Assembly: GCF_003751805.1 (NCBI RefSeq)
Contig: NZ_RKHQ01000002.1
Coordinates: 434,001 to 498,000 of the forward strand
Direction: 5' to 3'
From: Salana multivorans
GTDB taxonomy: Bacteria > Actinomycetota > Actinomycetes > Actinomycetales > Beutenbergiaceae
Length of the DNA stretch: 64,000 nucleotides
Both the position numbers and the translations under genes were made by a program. Shown here piece by piece: positions 28,170-37,824 of this stretch (position 1 is its first letter; each line of letters opens with the position of its first letter). The notes under the pieces were generated by a model. It was given only the letters and a program-made list of their open reading frames with translations. It was not told the origin of the DNA and did not search any database.

Positions 28170-29201
28170 GTGGCGACCCTCGACTCGCGCTCGGCGAACG
28201 CCGCGTCCGCGTCGACCCCGCGGTCCCGCGCGACGCAGGAGCGGGAGCCGGCCGAGGAGTCGCCCCGGTCGCCGCAGCTGCCGACCGCGCCGGGGCCGGT
28301 GCGCGGCTGGCGGCGGAGGATCGGCGCCTACGTCGCGCTGACCAAGCCGCGGATCATCGAGCTCCTCCTCGTCACGACGATCCCGACGATGCTGCTCGCG
28401 GCTGACGGCCTTCCGCCGTGGTGGCTCATCCTCGTCACGCTCGTCGGCGGCACGGCTGCCGCCGGCAGCGCCAACGTCTTCAACTGCTACCTCGACCGGG
28501 ACATCGACGCGGTCATGGGTCGCACCCGGCGTCGTCCGCTCGTCACGGGGGAGGTCACCCCGCGCGCCGCGCTCGTCTTCGCCGCGGTGCTGGGCGTCTT
28601 CTCGATCCTGTGGTTCCTGCTGCTGGTCAACGTCATGTCGGCCGTGCTGACGCTCGCGGCGATCCTGCTGTACGTCGTCGGCTACACGATGCTGCTCAAG
28701 CGGCGCACGTCCCAGAACATCGTCTGGGGCGGCGTCGCCGGCTGCATGCCCGTCCTCATCGGGTGGTCGGCCGTGACCGGGTCGATCGCCTGGGCGCCCG
28801 TCGTCCTCTTCCTCGTCATCTTCCTGTGGACGCCGCCGCACTACTGGCCGCTGTCGATGCGGTTCCGCGAGGACTACGCCAGGGCCGGCGTGCCGATGCT
28901 GCCGGTCGTCGCGGGGGAGCGGCGCGTCGCCGGCGAGATGCTCGCCTACGCGATCGCCATGGTCGCGACGTCGCTCGTGCTCGTCCCGGTGGCCGGCATG
29001 AGCTGGGTCTACACCGCCGTGACGGCCGTGGCCGGGGCCTGGTTCATCTTCCTGTGCGCGCGACTCGTCCGGATGGCGCTCGACCCGCAGCGGCGCGGCC
29101 TCGTCTCCCGCGGCCCGGCCATGGCCGTCTTCCACGGCTCGATCACCTACCTGACGATCGTCTTCGCGGCCGTCGCGGTCGACCCGTTCCTGCCCTGGTG
29201 A
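28170..29201 (+). CDS. ctaB: Protohaem IX farnesyltransferase (haem O synthase)
   Basis: Encodes 343 residues. It attaches farnesyl to haem B to make haem O for cytochrome oxidase. After about 45 Ala/Ser/Pro-rich residues come roughly nine membrane helices. The prenyl-diphosphate sites are [12 protein letters not shown] (first Asp motif, then GRTRRRPL) and the loop [14 protein letters not shown]. The GTG start follows GGAAGGA; an in-frame GTG 18 bases upstream overlaps that site. Divergence from tkt is a common actinobacterial arrangement. xerD follows after 7 bases. Confidence 0.95.
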   Translation: MATLDSRSANAASASTPRSRATQEREPAEESPRSPQLPTAPGPVRGWRRRIGAYVALTKPRIIELLLVTTIPTMLLAADGLPPWWLILVTLVGGTAAAGSANVFNCYLDRDIDAVMGRTRRRPLVTGEVTPRAALVFAAVLGVFSILWFLLLVNVMSAVLTLAAILLYVVGYTMLLKRRTSQNIVWGGVAGCMPVLIGWSAVTGSIAWAPVVLFLVIFLWTPPHYWPLSMRFREDYARAGVPMLPVVAGERRVAGEMLAYAIAMVATSLVLVPVAGMSWVYTAVTAVAGAWFIFLCARLVRMALDPQRRGLVSRGPAMAVFHGSITYLTIVFAAVAVDPFLPW

Positions 29202-29208
29202 CGTCGCC

Positions 29209-30162
29209 GTGGCGGCTCGCTCGGGGGTGACGGTCGCTGCCGTGTCCGACGTCGTCGACGGCTACCTCGCGCACCTCGCCGTCGAGCGGGGCGTCAGCGC
29301 GCACACCGCGGCGGCGTACCGGCGCGACCTGCGGCGCTACGCCGCGTACCTGGCGGACTGCGGAGCCGACGAGCTGGGCGAGGTGACGGCCGGCCAGGTG
29401 GCCCGGTACGTCGAGGTGCTCGCGACCGGGGCCGACGGCGGGAGCGCTCTCGCGGCGCCGTCGGTCGGCCGGGCGCTGGCCGCCGTCCGCGGGCTGCACC
29501 GGTTCGCGCTCGTGGAGGGCCTCACGCCGGACGACCCGGCCGCCACCGTGACGCCGCCGCGCACCGTCCGCCGGCTGCCCAAGGCGATCTCCGTCGGACA
29601 GGTCGAGGCGCTGCTGGAGGCTGCGTCCGTCGGCGAGGGCCCGGCGCCGCTGCGCGACCGCGCGCTGCTGGAGCTGCTCTACTCGACGGGGGCCCGGATC
29701 AGCGAGGCCGTCTCCCTCGCGGTGGACGACGTGGACCTCGACGCCGAGAACCCCGTCGTCCAGGTGACCGGCAAGGGGCGGCGCACCCGGATCGTCCCGG
29801 TCGGCTCGCACGCCGTGCGCGCGCTCGGGGCCTATCTCGTCCAGGCGCGGCCCGGCCTCGCGGCGAAGGGGCGCGGTGGGCCGGCGCTGTTCCTCGGGCT
29901 GCGGGGCGCGCCGCTGTCCCGGCAGAGCGCGTGGGCCATCCTCCAGCAGGCCGCCGAGCGTGCCGGGCTGGCCGAGGGCGTCTCGCCCCACACGCTCCGG
30001 CACTCGTTCGCGACCCATCTGCTGGAGGGCGGCGCCGACGTCCGCGTCGTCCAGGAGCTGCTCGGCCACGCCTCCGTCACGACGACGCAGCTCTACACGC
30101 ACGTGACCGTGCAGACCCTCCGCGAGGTCTACGCGTCCTCGCATCCCCGCGCCCGCGGCTGA
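29209..30162 (+). CDS. xerD: Tyrosine recombinase XerD
   Basis: Encodes 317 residues from the first GTG; other in-frame GTGs at 29227 and 29242 are possible, since the core fold begins with [13 protein letters not shown]. XerD with XerC resolves chromosome dimers at dif. The N-terminal SAM-like core-binding domain is followed by the catalytic domain with Arg in TGARISE, Lys in [19 protein letters not shown] (His-x-x-Arg), [14 protein letters not shown] (His and the nucleophile Tyr). All catalytic residues are present. It precedes the parA/scp segregation genes. Confidence 0.94.
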   Translation: MAARSGVTVAAVSDVVDGYLAHLAVERGVSAHTAAAYRRDLRRYAAYLADCGADELGEVTAGQVARYVEVLATGADGGSALAAPSVGRALAAVRGLHRFALVEGLTPDDPAATVTPPRTVRRLPKAISVGQVEALLEAASVGEGPAPLRDRALLELLYSTGARISEAVSLAVDDVDLDAENPVVQVTGKGRRTRIVPVGSHAVRALGAYLVQARPGLAAKGRGGPALFLGLRGAPLSRQSAWAILQQAAERAGLAEGVSPHTLRHSFATHLLEGGADVRVVQELLGHASVTTTQLYTHVTVQTLREVYASSHPRARG

Positions 30163-30217
30163 GCCCGGGGACGGCCTTCCTCCGCGCGGGAGACGGGTGC
30201 GCGTCGGTGGTGCGCGA

Positions 30218-30232
30218 TACGGTGGGTTCGTG
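30218..30232 (+). promoter_or_regulatory. Likely leaderless promoter of parA
   Basis: TACGGT (30218-30223) is followed by 6 bases and the GTG at 30230. No ribosome site is visible. The same box and spacing occur before zwf. Confidence 0.5.
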
Positions 30233-31126
30233 ACCGAGACCCAGCCGACCCTCGACGTGCCGACGCCGACGAACGCCCCCCGTGGCGAGGGTGCGGACGG
30301 CGCCGTGCGGCCGGTGGAGTTCCCCGTGCCGCAGGAGCTGGCCTCGCACGGCCCGGCTCGGATCATCGCGATGTGCAACCAGAAGGGCGGCGTCGGCAAG
30401 ACGACGACGACGATCAACCTGGGTGCCGCGCTCGCCGAGTACGGGCGGCGCGTGCTGCTCGTCGACTTCGACCCCCAGGGTGCGGCCTCCGCCGGCCTCG
30501 GCATCGCGGCGCACGAGCTGGACGCGACGATCTACACGGCGCTCATGACCCCCAGGTTCGACGTCACGGAGATCGTCCACGAGACCTCCGTGCCTGGCCT
30601 CGACCTCATCCCCGCGAACATCGACCTCTCCGCCGCCGAGGTCCAGCTCGTCGGCGAGGTGGCGCGCGAGCAGGCCCTCACCCGGGTGCTGCGGCCGGTG
30701 ACCGACTCCTACGACGTGATCCTGGTCGACTGCCAGCCGTCGCTCGGGCTCCTCACCGTCAACGCCCTCACGGCGGCGCACGGCGTCATCATCCCGCTCG
30801 AGACCGAGTTCTTCGCGCTGCGCGGCGTCGCGCTGCTGCTGGAGACGATCGACAAGGTGCGCGACCGGCTCAACCCCCGCCTGCGCACGGACGGCATCCT
30901 GGCGACGATGTACGACGGGCGCACGCTCCACTCCCGCGAGGTCCTCCAGCGCGTGCGCGAGGCGTTCGGCGAGGAGGTCTTCGCGACGGTCATCGGCCGG
31001 ACGGTGAAGTTCCCGGACGCCTCCGTGGCGACGGAGCCGATCACCACGTACGCGCCGACCCACTCGGGGGCCGAGGCCTACCGCCAGCTCGCGCGCGAGC
31101 TCGTCGCCCGTGGCGACGTCGCCTGA
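30230..31126 (+). CDS. parA: ParA/Soj-family ATPase
   Basis: Encodes 298 residues. About 40 variable N-terminal residues are followed by the deviant Walker A KGGVGKTTT (52-60), VDFDPQGAAS and DVILVDCQPSLG. These ATPases position chromosomes, plasmids or protein complexes on the nucleoid. No parB is adjacent. The location before scpA-scpB-rluB-cmk-der matches the ParA-like gene of the equivalent mycobacterial cluster, so it is probably an orphan ParA tied to chromosome organisation rather than the origin-proximal ParA. It overlaps scpA by 17 bases. Confidence 0.93.
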   Translation: MTETQPTLDVPTPTNAPRGEGADGAVRPVEFPVPQELASHGPARIIAMCNQKGGVGKTTTTINLGAALAEYGRRVLLVDFDPQGAASAGLGIAAHELDATIYTALMTPRFDVTEIVHETSVPGLDLIPANIDLSAAEVQLVGEVAREQALTRVLRPVTDSYDVILVDCQPSLGLLTVNALTAAHGVIIPLETEFFALRGVALLLETIDKVRDRLNPRLRTDGILATMYDGRTLHSREVLQRVREAFGEEVFATVIGRTVKFPDASVATEPITTYAPTHSGAEAYRQLARELVARGDVA

Positions 31127-32021
31127 CGCGGCGTCAGGACCCTCGGGTGGCCGGACCGAGGGAGCCGGCCGGTTCGAGGTCAACCTCGACAACTTCTCCG
31201 GCCCGTTCGACCTCCTGCTCTCGCTCATCGCCAAGCACAAGCTCGACGTCACGGAGGTCGCGCTCGGCGTCGTGACCGACGACTTCATCGCCTATCTGCG
31301 CACGCAGGACGTGTGGGAGCTGGAGCAGGCGAGCGAGTTCCTCGTCATCGGCGCGACGCTGCTCGACCTCAAGTCCGCCCGCCTGCTGCCGGGGATGGAG
31401 GGGGAGGACCCCGAGGATCTCGAGCTGCTCGAGGCTCGCGACCTGCTGTTCGCCCGCCTGCTCGCCTACCGCGCGTTCAAGGAGGTGGCCGGCTCCCTCG
31501 CTCGGCGTTGGGAGTCGCGCGCCGGCGCCCATCCGAGGATCGCCGAGCTGGAGCCGCGGTTCGCGGCGCTCCTGCCGGAGCTGGTGCTCGCGATCGGCCC
31601 CGAGGACCTGGCTCGCATCGCGGCGGCCGCGCTCGCGCCGAAGCCCGAGCCCGTCGTCTCGATCGCGCACCTGCACGACCCGGTCGTGTCGGTGCGCGAG
31701 CAGGCCGTCGTCGTCGCGACCCGGCTGCGCCGCCTGCACGTGGCGACCTTCCGCACGCTGACCGACGACGCCGCGACGCAGCAGGTCGTGATCGGGCGGT
31801 TCCTCGCCCTGCTCGAGCTGTACCGCGAGGGCGTCCTCGCGTTCGAGCAGCCGGCGTCGCTGGGCGAGCTGACGATCCGCTGGGTCGGGCGCGACCGCGA
31901 CGACGACACCGACGACGACCGCCTCCTCGCGGCGGGCTCGTCCTTCGACGAGGAGCCCGGCGATCCGGGCGACGGGGACGACCAGCCGGGCGAGGAGCAG
32001 GAGGAGCAGACGGATGAGTGA
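31110..32021 (+). CDS. scpA: Segregation and condensation protein A
   Basis: Encodes 303 residues. ScpA is the kleisin that bridges the SMC heads in the bacterial condensin. The N-terminal domain shows FEVNLDNFSGPFDLLLSLI and KHKLDVTEV; EFLVIGATLLDLKSARLLP is the typical helix. The C-terminal winged-helix part holds the TFRTLTDDA segment, and an acidic tail ends the protein. The GTG start lies inside the parA end, and the stop overlaps scpB by 8 bases, which indicates coupled translation of the complex. Confidence 0.94.
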   Translation: MATSPDAASGPSGGRTEGAGRFEVNLDNFSGPFDLLLSLIAKHKLDVTEVALGVVTDDFIAYLRTQDVWELEQASEFLVIGATLLDLKSARLLPGMEGEDPEDLELLEARDLLFARLLAYRAFKEVAGSLARRWESRAGAHPRIAELEPRFAALLPELVLAIGPEDLARIAAAALAPKPEPVVSIAHLHDPVVSVREQAVVVATRLRRLHVATFRTLTDDAATQQVVIGRFLALLELYREGVLAFEQPASLGELTIRWVGRDRDDDTDDDRLLAAGSSFDEEPGDPGDGDDQPGEEQEEQTDE

Positions 32022-32694
32022 CGTGCCGGACCCCGAGGTGATCGACGAGGCGCTGGCCGAGGCCGTGACCGACGCGACGGGCGAGCCGCCTGCCGGCCCG
32101 GGCGCCCGCGACGATGCGCCCCCGCCGCTGGCGGTCGCCGACCTGCCGGGCGGCGCCCGCGCCGCGATCGAGGCGATCCTCGCGGTGGCCGACGACGCGG
32201 TGGCCCCGCCGCGGCTCGCCGCCGTGCTCGGGCTGTCCGTCGCCGAGGTGTCCCGGCTGCTGCGGACGCTCGCCGACGACTACCGCGCGACGGACCGCGG
32301 GTACGAGCTGCGCGAGATCAACGGCGCCTGGCGGCTGTACTCCGCGCCGGTGTTCGGACCGTACGTCGAGGCGTTCGTCCTCGACGGCCAGACCGCGCGG
32401 CTCACCCAGGCGTCGCTTGAGACGCTGGCCGTCGTCGCCTACCGTCAGCCCGTCTCGCGCGGCCGGATCGCCGCGGTGCGCGGCGTCAACGTCGACGGTG
32501 TCGTGCGCACGCTCGTCTCGCGCGGCCTCATCGAGGAGGCGGGCCGTGACGGCGAGGGCGGCGCGATCCTGTACCGGACGACGAGCTACTTCCTCGAGCG
32601 GATGGGGCTCAGCTCGCTGAGCGACCTGCCCCCGCTCGCCCCCTACCTGCCGGACATGGCCGAGCTCGGCGAGATCGAGGAGGAGCTGCGATGA
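32014..32694 (+). CDS. scpB: Segregation and condensation protein B
   Basis: Encodes 226 residues. ScpB dimers bind ScpA in the SMC complex through two winged-helix domains. Landmarks are AAIEAILAVADDAVAPPRLA, GYELREINGAWRLY, QASLETLAVVAYRQPVSRG and VRTLVSRGLIEEAG. The first 45 residues are Ala/Asp/Pro-rich. It overlaps scpA by 8 bases and rluB by 4 (ATGA). Confidence 0.94.
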   Translation: MSDVPDPEVIDEALAEAVTDATGEPPAGPGARDDAPPPLAVADLPGGARAAIEAILAVADDAVAPPRLAAVLGLSVAEVSRLLRTLADDYRATDRGYELREINGAWRLYSAPVFGPYVEAFVLDGQTARLTQASLETLAVVAYRQPVSRGRIAAVRGVNVDGVVRTLVSRGLIEEAGRDGEGGAILYRTTSYFLERMGLSSLSDLPPLAPYLPDMAELGEIEEELR

Positions 32695-33452
32695 GTCACG
32701 TGCCGGGGATGGACCAGCCCGACGGCGTCCGGCTGCAGAAGGTGATGGCCGCGGCCGGCGTCGCCTCGCGGCGGGTCTGCGAGGACCTCATCGCGGCCGG
32801 CCGGGTCGCCGTCAACGGCGAGGTCGTGCACGAGCTCGGTCGCCGGATCGACCCGGAGACGGACGTGGTGCACGTCGACGGGCTGCGCGTCCAGCTCGTG
32901 CCCGGCCACGTGACGGTCGCGCTCAACAAGCCGGCCGGGGTCCTCTCCGCGATGTCGGACCCGCAGGGCCGCCCGACGCTCGAGCCGTTCGTCGCCCCGT
33001 ACGAGGCCGACGGCGTCCGGCTGTACCACGTCGGCCGGCTCGACGCGGAGACCGAGGGCCTCCTGCTCCTGACGAACGACGGCGAGCTGGCGCACCGGCT
33101 GGCGCACCCGTCGTTCGAGGTCGCCAAGACCTACGTCGCGCTCGTGGCGGGCGAGGTCGCGCCGGGGGTCCGGCGCGAGCTGCTGCGCGGGATCGAGCTC
33201 GAGGACGGGCCCATCGCCGCGGACGCCGTCACGGTGCGCGAGCGGCGGCGGGACGCCTCCATCGTCGAGCTCACCATCCACTCGGGACGCAACCGGATCG
33301 TGCGCCGCATGCTCGACGCCGTCGGCCACCCCGTGCGCCGGCTCACCCGCACGGCGATCGGCCCGGTGCGGCTCGGCCAGCTCCGCTCGGGGCAGGTCCG
33401 CCCGGTCGAGGGGCGCGAGCTCGCGCTGCTGCAGAAGGAGGTCGGGCTGTGA
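32691..33452 (+). CDS. rluB: 23S rRNA pseudouridine synthase, RluB/RsuA type
   Basis: Encodes 253 residues. It converts a uridine to pseudouridine in ribosomal RNA. An N-terminal S4 RNA-binding domain (LQKVMAAAGVASRRVCEDLI) is followed by the catalytic domain, with LNKPAGVLS and the catalytic Asp in GRLDAETEGLLLLTNDG, then the RsuA-type IHSGRNRIVRRMLDAVGHPV. The start overlaps scpB. A 98-base gap with no obvious terminator follows before tyrA. Confidence 0.93.
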   Translation: MSHVPGMDQPDGVRLQKVMAAAGVASRRVCEDLIAAGRVAVNGEVVHELGRRIDPETDVVHVDGLRVQLVPGHVTVALNKPAGVLSAMSDPQGRPTLEPFVAPYEADGVRLYHVGRLDAETEGLLLLTNDGELAHRLAHPSFEVAKTYVALVAGEVAPGVRRELLRGIELEDGPIAADAVTVRERRRDASIVELTIHSGRNRIVRRMLDAVGHPVRRLTRTAIGPVRLGQLRSGQVRPVEGRELALLQKEVGL

Positions 33453-33550
33453 CGGCGGTGCCCGCGGCCACGGCGACGGCGGTCTCGCCGCCCGTCTCGA
33501 CGGCGCTCCGGCCGGCGACGGCACGCGGCGGCGTCACCGCGCGCGATCGG

Positions 33551-33566
33551 TAGGGTGAGCGCGATG
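33551..33566 (+). promoter_or_regulatory. Likely leaderless promoter of tyrA
   Basis: TAGGGT at 33551-33556 is followed by exactly 7 bases and the ATG at 33564. No ribosome site precedes this ATG. Confidence 0.6.
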
Positions 33567-34715
33567 TCCGAACCCCCCGCCTCCCGTCCCGTCGAGCACG
33601 CCGTCTCGACCGCCGGCCCCGTCCACGTCGTCGGGTCCGGGCTGCTCGGTGCCAGCATCGGTCTCGCGCTCGCCCGCGCCGGCGTCGAGGTGACGCTCGA
33701 GGACGCCTCACCCGCCGCCGCGGCGCTCGCCCGCGACGTCGGCGCGGGGCAGCTCGGCCCCGGCCGCGACGCCCGCGTCGTGGTCGTCGCCGTCCCGCCG
33801 GACGTGGCGGCCGACGTCGTCGTGACGACGCTGCGGGAGCACCCCGACGCCGTGGTGACGGACGTCGCGAGCGTCAAGGCGGTCGTCCTCGGCGAGGTCG
33901 AGGCGGCGGCGCGCGACGGCCGGATCGCGAGCGGCGACCTCGCCCGCTACGTCGGCTCGCACCCCATGGCGGGGCGTGAACGGTCGGGCGCCGCGGCCGC
34001 CGACCCGGACCTGTTCGCCGGCCGGCCCTGGGTCGTCGTGCCCCACGACGGCGTCGACGCGGCCGCGGTGCTGACGATCCGGACGCTCGCCGTCGACCTC
34101 GGCGCCACGCCGATCCAGCTCGGCGCCCGGGAGCACGACCAGGCCGTCGCGGCCGTGAGCCACGTGCCCCAGGTCGTCGCCTCCGTCCTCGCCGCCCGGC
34201 TGCTCGACGCCCCCGAGACGGCGCTCGCCCTCGCCGGGCAGGGACTGCGCGACACGACGCGGATCGCCGCCAGCGACCCGCGGCTGTGGGCCGCGATCCT
34301 CGTCGGCAACGCCGGACCGGTCGCCGACCTGCTCGCCGCCGCGCGCGCCGACCTGGCCGGGCTCGAGGAGGCGCTGCGCGGGGCGGCCGAGCACGGCCCG
34401 CTCAACCCGGGCGCGATGGCGGCCGCGACCGACGTCGTGCACCGCGGGAACGTCGGCGTCTCCCGGATCCCGGGCAAGCACGGCGGGGTCTCGCGCAGCT
34501 ACGCCGACGTCACGGTGCTCGTGCCCGACCGGCCGGGTCAGCTCGGGCGGCTGTTCGTCGACGTCGGCGAGCTCGGGGTCAACGTCGAGGACTTCGCGAT
34601 GGAGCACGCGCCGCGGCAGAAGGTGGGGCTCGCGACGATCTCGGTGCTCCCCGACGCGGCCGACCGGCTCACGGACGGTCTGCACGGAAGGGGATGGCGG
34701 GTGGTCGGCTCATGA
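33564..34715 (+). CDS. tyrA: Prephenate dehydrogenase with C-terminal ACT domain
   Basis: Encodes 383 residues. It oxidatively decarboxylates prephenate to 4-hydroxyphenylpyruvate for tyrosine synthesis. The NAD-binding loop is VVGSGLLGASIG (residues 22-33); DVASVKAVV, GSHPMAGRERSG (substrate-binding His) and AVSHVPQVVAS are typical. The C-terminal 80 residues (VTVLVPDRPGQLGRLF onward) form an ACT domain, presumably for tyrosine feedback. The start is set by the leaderless box; an in-frame GTG three codons earlier lies inside it. It overlaps cmk by 4 bases (ATGA), an aromatic-to-nucleotide gene junction also seen in Firmicutes and some actinobacteria. Confidence 0.93.
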   Translation: MSEPPASRPVEHAVSTAGPVHVVGSGLLGASIGLALARAGVEVTLEDASPAAAALARDVGAGQLGPGRDARVVVVAVPPDVAADVVVTTLREHPDAVVTDVASVKAVVLGEVEAAARDGRIASGDLARYVGSHPMAGRERSGAAAADPDLFAGRPWVVVPHDGVDAAAVLTIRTLAVDLGATPIQLGAREHDQAVAAVSHVPQVVASVLAARLLDAPETALALAGQGLRDTTRIAASDPRLWAAILVGNAGPVADLLAAARADLAGLEEALRGAAEHGPLNPGAMAAATDVVHRGNVGVSRIPGKHGGVSRSYADVTVLVPDRPGQLGRLFVDVGELGVNVEDFAMEHAPRQKVGLATISVLPDAADRLTDGLHGRGWRVVGS

Positions 34716-35470
34716 CCGGGACGAACGAGGCGACGGACGAGGCGACGCGGGGGCTGGTCGTCGCGATCGACGGCCCGTCGGGGTCGGGGAAGTCGACGAT
34801 CGGGCGGCACCTCGCCCGGCACTACGGCCTCGCCTACCTCGACACGGGCGCGATGTACCGCGCGCTCGCGTGGTGGGCGCTGGAGCGCGGGCTGAGCCTC
34901 GCGGACCCCTCGCCGGCCGTCGTGTCCTCCGTCGACGCCGCCGTGGCCGAGCTGGCGCTCGACCTGCCGCTGGAGGAGCCGCTCGACCCGGACGACCAGG
35001 CGTTCCGCGTCGCTGGTACCGACGTCACGTCGGCGATCCGGACGTCGGGGATCTCGACCGTCGTGAGCCGGGTCGCGACGAACCTCGCCGTGCGCGCCGC
35101 CCTGCGCGACCGCCAGCGGGCGATCATCGCGCGGGAGACCACGCCCGACGGCTGGAGCTCCGGTCGCGGCATCGTGGCCGAGGGTCGCGACATCACGACG
35201 GTCGTCGCGCCCGATGCGACCGTCCGCGTCCTGCTCGTCGCCGGCGAGGAGGCGCGCCTCGCACGCCGCGCCGCCGAGCTGTTCGGTGCGGCCGACGACG
35301 CGGCGATCGAGGCGACCCGCGACCAGGTGGTGCGCCGCGACGCCGACGACGCGACCGTCTCGCAGTTCCACGTGGCCGCCGACGGCGTCGTCACGCTCGA
35401 CTCCTCGACCCTGACGCTGGAGGAGACGCTGGACGCCGCGGTCGCGATCGTCGAGCGGGGCAGGCCGTGA
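34712..35470 (+). CDS. cmk: Cytidylate kinase
   Basis: Encodes 252 residues. It phosphorylates CMP and dCMP with ATP. The P-loop is GPSGSGKST (21-29), then YLDTGAMYRALAWWA; IRTSGISTVVSRVA, GRGIVAEGRDITTVV and RRDADDATVSQF complete the CMP-binding and lid regions. The first 14 residues are not conserved. The start overlaps the tyrA stop, and the stop overlaps the acyltransferase start (GTGA). Confidence 0.96.
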   Translation: MTGTNEATDEATRGLVVAIDGPSGSGKSTIGRHLARHYGLAYLDTGAMYRALAWWALERGLSLADPSPAVVSSVDAAVAELALDLPLEEPLDPDDQAFRVAGTDVTSAIRTSGISTVVSRVATNLAVRAALRDRQRAIIARETTPDGWSSGRGIVAEGRDITTVVAPDATVRVLLVAGEEARLARRAAELFGAADDAAIEATRDQVVRRDADDATVSQFHVAADGVVTLDSSTLTLEETLDAAVAIVERGRP

Positions 35471-36192
35471 CGCCGACCGCGGACGACGACGCACCGACGC
35501 CCGCTGTCTCCGCGCCGCGAGCCTCGGGCCGCGGCGCCACCGTCCGGGCCGAGGACATCCACCGCTGGGGGCCGGGCTGGTCCCGCCGGGTCGGCTGGTT
35601 CCTCGACCACGTGTGGTGGAACACCCGCGTCGTCGGCGCCGAGCACGTCCCGCGGACGGGGCGCGTGCTCATCGCGCCCAACCACACCGGGGTCGTCGAC
35701 GGTCCCGTCGCGCACGGCGCCGTGCCGCGCGGCTCGTACTTCCTGGTCAAGGAGGAGTTCTTCACCTCCCGGCTCGGGTTCCTCATGACGTGGGCGGGCC
35801 AGATCCCGGTCGACCGGCGCAACGGCCGGCCGGCGCTCGAGGTCGCCAGGACGCTCCTGGAGGAGGACCGCTGCGTCGGCGTGTTCCCCGAGGGGACGCG
35901 CGGACGGGGTGACGTGACGGCGGCGCGCGCCGGCGTCGCCTGGCTCGCCGTCCGCACGGGGACGCCGGTCGTCCCGTGCGCCATCCTCGGCACGCGACCG
36001 CCCGGCGCCGCGCGCGGGCACGTCCCGGGGCCGCGGTCGCGGCTGTGGGTCCAGTTCGGCGAGCCGATCCCCGTCGAGCGGGGCGGTGGGCGGACCCGGA
36101 TCGCCGAGGTCATGGCGGACGTCCAGGCCGCCATGGTCGGGCTCGTGGCCGACGCGCAGGAGCGCTCCGGCATGCGGCTGCCGTCCGAGTAG
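35467..36192 (+). CDS. plsC: 1-acyl-glycerol-3-phosphate acyltransferase family protein
   Basis: Encodes 241 residues. It is a membrane-associated acyltransferase of phospholipid synthesis that adds an acyl chain to a lysophosphatidate-type acceptor. The HX4D catalytic motif is NHTGVVDG, followed by QIPVDRR and the second motif VGVFPEGTRGRGD. About 35 low-complexity residues precede the fold. The family is clear, but the acceptor is not proven. It sits between cmk and der, with a 4-base overlap with cmk. Confidence 0.88.
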   Translation: MTPTADDDAPTPAVSAPRASGRGATVRAEDIHRWGPGWSRRVGWFLDHVWWNTRVVGAEHVPRTGRVLIAPNHTGVVDGPVAHGAVPRGSYFLVKEEFFTSRLGFLMTWAGQIPVDRRNGRPALEVARTLLEEDRCVGVFPEGTRGRGDVTAARAGVAWLAVRTGTPVVPCAILGTRPPGAARGHVPGPRSRLWVQFGEPIPVERGGGRTRIAEVMADVQAAMVGLVADAQERSGMRLPSE

Positions 36193-36270
36193 CCGCGGGA
36201 TCGGCTCGTCCCGGGCGCACCTCGCGCCGGGTCCGCGCGGGCACACCCGCGGACCTGGGAGGATGGGGAG

Positions 36271-37824
36271 GTGACTGACGTGACCGGTGACCCGGCCCCC
36301 CTGAACGACGCCGACGGCTTCGACGGCGAGGCGTTCGACGAGACGCTCGATGACGGCCCCGTCGTCATCGACCTGTCCGAGACCGAGGACGACGTGCGGA
36401 CGGCCGCGATCATGCGGGCCGGCCTCGAGGCGTACGAGCTGGAGGACACGGACGCCGAGCTGATCGACGCCGACGGTCCCGTCCTGCCCGAGGACGTCCC
36501 GGAGTCGATGCTCCCCGTGCTCGCGATCGTCGGGCGGCCGAACGTCGGCAAGTCGACGCTGGTCAACCGCGTCCTCGGCCGCCGCGAGGCCGTCGTCCAG
36601 GACGTCCCCGGCGTCACCCGGGACCGCGTGCGCTACCGCGCCGAGTGGGGCGGGCGGCCGTTCGTCGTCGTCGACACCGGCGGGTGGGAGTACGACGCGA
36701 AGGGCATCAACGCGCGGGTGGCCGAGCAGGCCGAGATCGCGATCGAGCTGGCCGACGCCGTCCTGTTCGTCGTCGACGCGACGGTCGGGGCGACCGACGC
36801 CGACGAGCGCATCGTCACGCTGCTGCGCCGCTCCGGCAAGCCCGTGCTCCTCGTCGCCAACAAGGTGGACAGCCCGCGGGACGAGGCCGACGCCGCGACC
36901 CTGTGGTCGCTCGGGCTCGGCGAGCCGTACCCGGTCTCGGCGCTGCACGGACGCGGGACGGGGGACATGCTCGACGCCGCGACGTCGCTCCTGCCCGAGG
37001 TGACCGCCGTCGGCGGGCCGATGCCGGTCGGCGGCCCGCACCGCGTCGCGATCGTCGGGCGGCCGAACGTCGGCAAGTCGAGCCTGCTCAACGCCGTGAC
37101 GGGGACGCAGCGCGTCGTCGTCGACGACTTCGAGGGCACGACGCGCGATCCCGTCGACGAGCTGGTCGAGCTCGGCGGCGAGCCGTGGGTGCTCGTGGAC
37201 ACGGCCGGGATCCGGCGTCGCGTGCACCAGACGCAGGGCGCCGACTTCTACGCGTCGCTGCGCACGCAGGCGGCGATCGAGAAGGCGGAGGTCGCGGTCG
37301 TGGTGATCGACGCGTCGTCGCCGATCACCGAGCAGGACATCCGCGTCATCCAGCAGGCCATCGACGCCGGGCGCGCGCTCGTCGTCGCGTACAACAAGTG
37401 GGACCTGCTCGACGAGGAGCGCCGGTTCTACCTCGAGCGGGAGATCGAGCGCGAGCTGGTCCAGATCACCTGGGCGCCGCGGGTCAACTTCTCGGCGCGG
37501 ACGCGCTGGCACGTCGACCGGCTCGCGCGTCAGCTCGACGCAGCGATCGCCGGGTGGACGACGCGCATCCCGACCGGGCGGCTCAACTCCTTCCTCGGTG
37601 AGCTGGCGGCGGCGCACCCGCACCCGGTCCGCGGGGGCAAGCAGCCGCGCATCCTGTTCGGCACGCAGGTCGACACCTCCCCGCCGCGGTTCGTGCTGTT
37701 CTCGACCGGGTTCCTCGAGGCCGGCTACCGCCGGTTCATCGAGCGACGCCTGCGCGAGGAGTTCGGCTTCGTCGGGTCGCCGATCGAGATCTCCGTCCGG
37801 GTGCGGGAGAAGCGGCGCCGGTGA
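36271..37824 (+). CDS. der: Ribosome-assembly GTPase Der (EngA)
   Basis: Encodes 517 residues. Der has two GTPase domains in tandem and a KH-like C-terminal domain, and acts in 50S subunit maturation. The first G1 motif GRPNVGKST starts near residue 89 with DTGGW as G3; the second G1, GRPNVGKSS, starts near 263 with DTAGIRRR as G3 and NKWD as G4. The KH region ends with the basic tail RVREKRRR. About 85 acidic N-terminal residues precede domain 1, making it longer than the roughly 440-460 residues of most homologues. The GTG start follows GGGAGG and GGGGAG. The stop overlaps the next gene. Confidence 0.95.
   Translation: MTDVTGDPAPLNDADGFDGEAFDETLDDGPVVIDLSETEDDVRTAAIMRAGLEAYELEDTDAELIDADGPVLPEDVPESMLPVLAIVGRPNVGKSTLVNRVLGRREAVVQDVPGVTRDRVRYRAEWGGRPFVVVDTGGWEYDAKGINARVAEQAEIAIELADAVLFVVDATVGATDADERIVTLLRRSGKPVLLVANKVDSPRDEADAATLWSLGLGEPYPVSALHGRGTGDMLDAATSLLPEVTAVGGPMPVGGPHRVAIVGRPNVGKSSLLNAVTGTQRVVVDDFEGTTRDPVDELVELGGEPWVLVDTAGIRRRVHQTQGADFYASLRTQAAIEKAEVAVVVIDASSPITEQDIRVIQQAIDAGRALVVAYNKWDLLDEERRFYLEREIERELVQITWAPRVNFSARTRWHVDRLARQLDAAIAGWTTRIPTGRLNSFLGELAAAHPHPVRGGKQPRILFGTQVDTSPPRFVLFSTGFLEAGYRRFIERRLREEFGFVGSPIEISVRVREKRRR

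Noticed and set aside
29209-30162. Phage-type integrase next to an attachment site
   Set aside because: Length, motifs and neighbours fit housekeeping XerD; no tRNA, direct repeat or phage genes are adjacent.
30230-31126. Plasmid or integrated-element partition gene
   Set aside because: The ParA gene sits in a conserved chromosomal order with scpA, scpB, rluB, cmk and der, and no parB, parS cluster or mobility gene is present.
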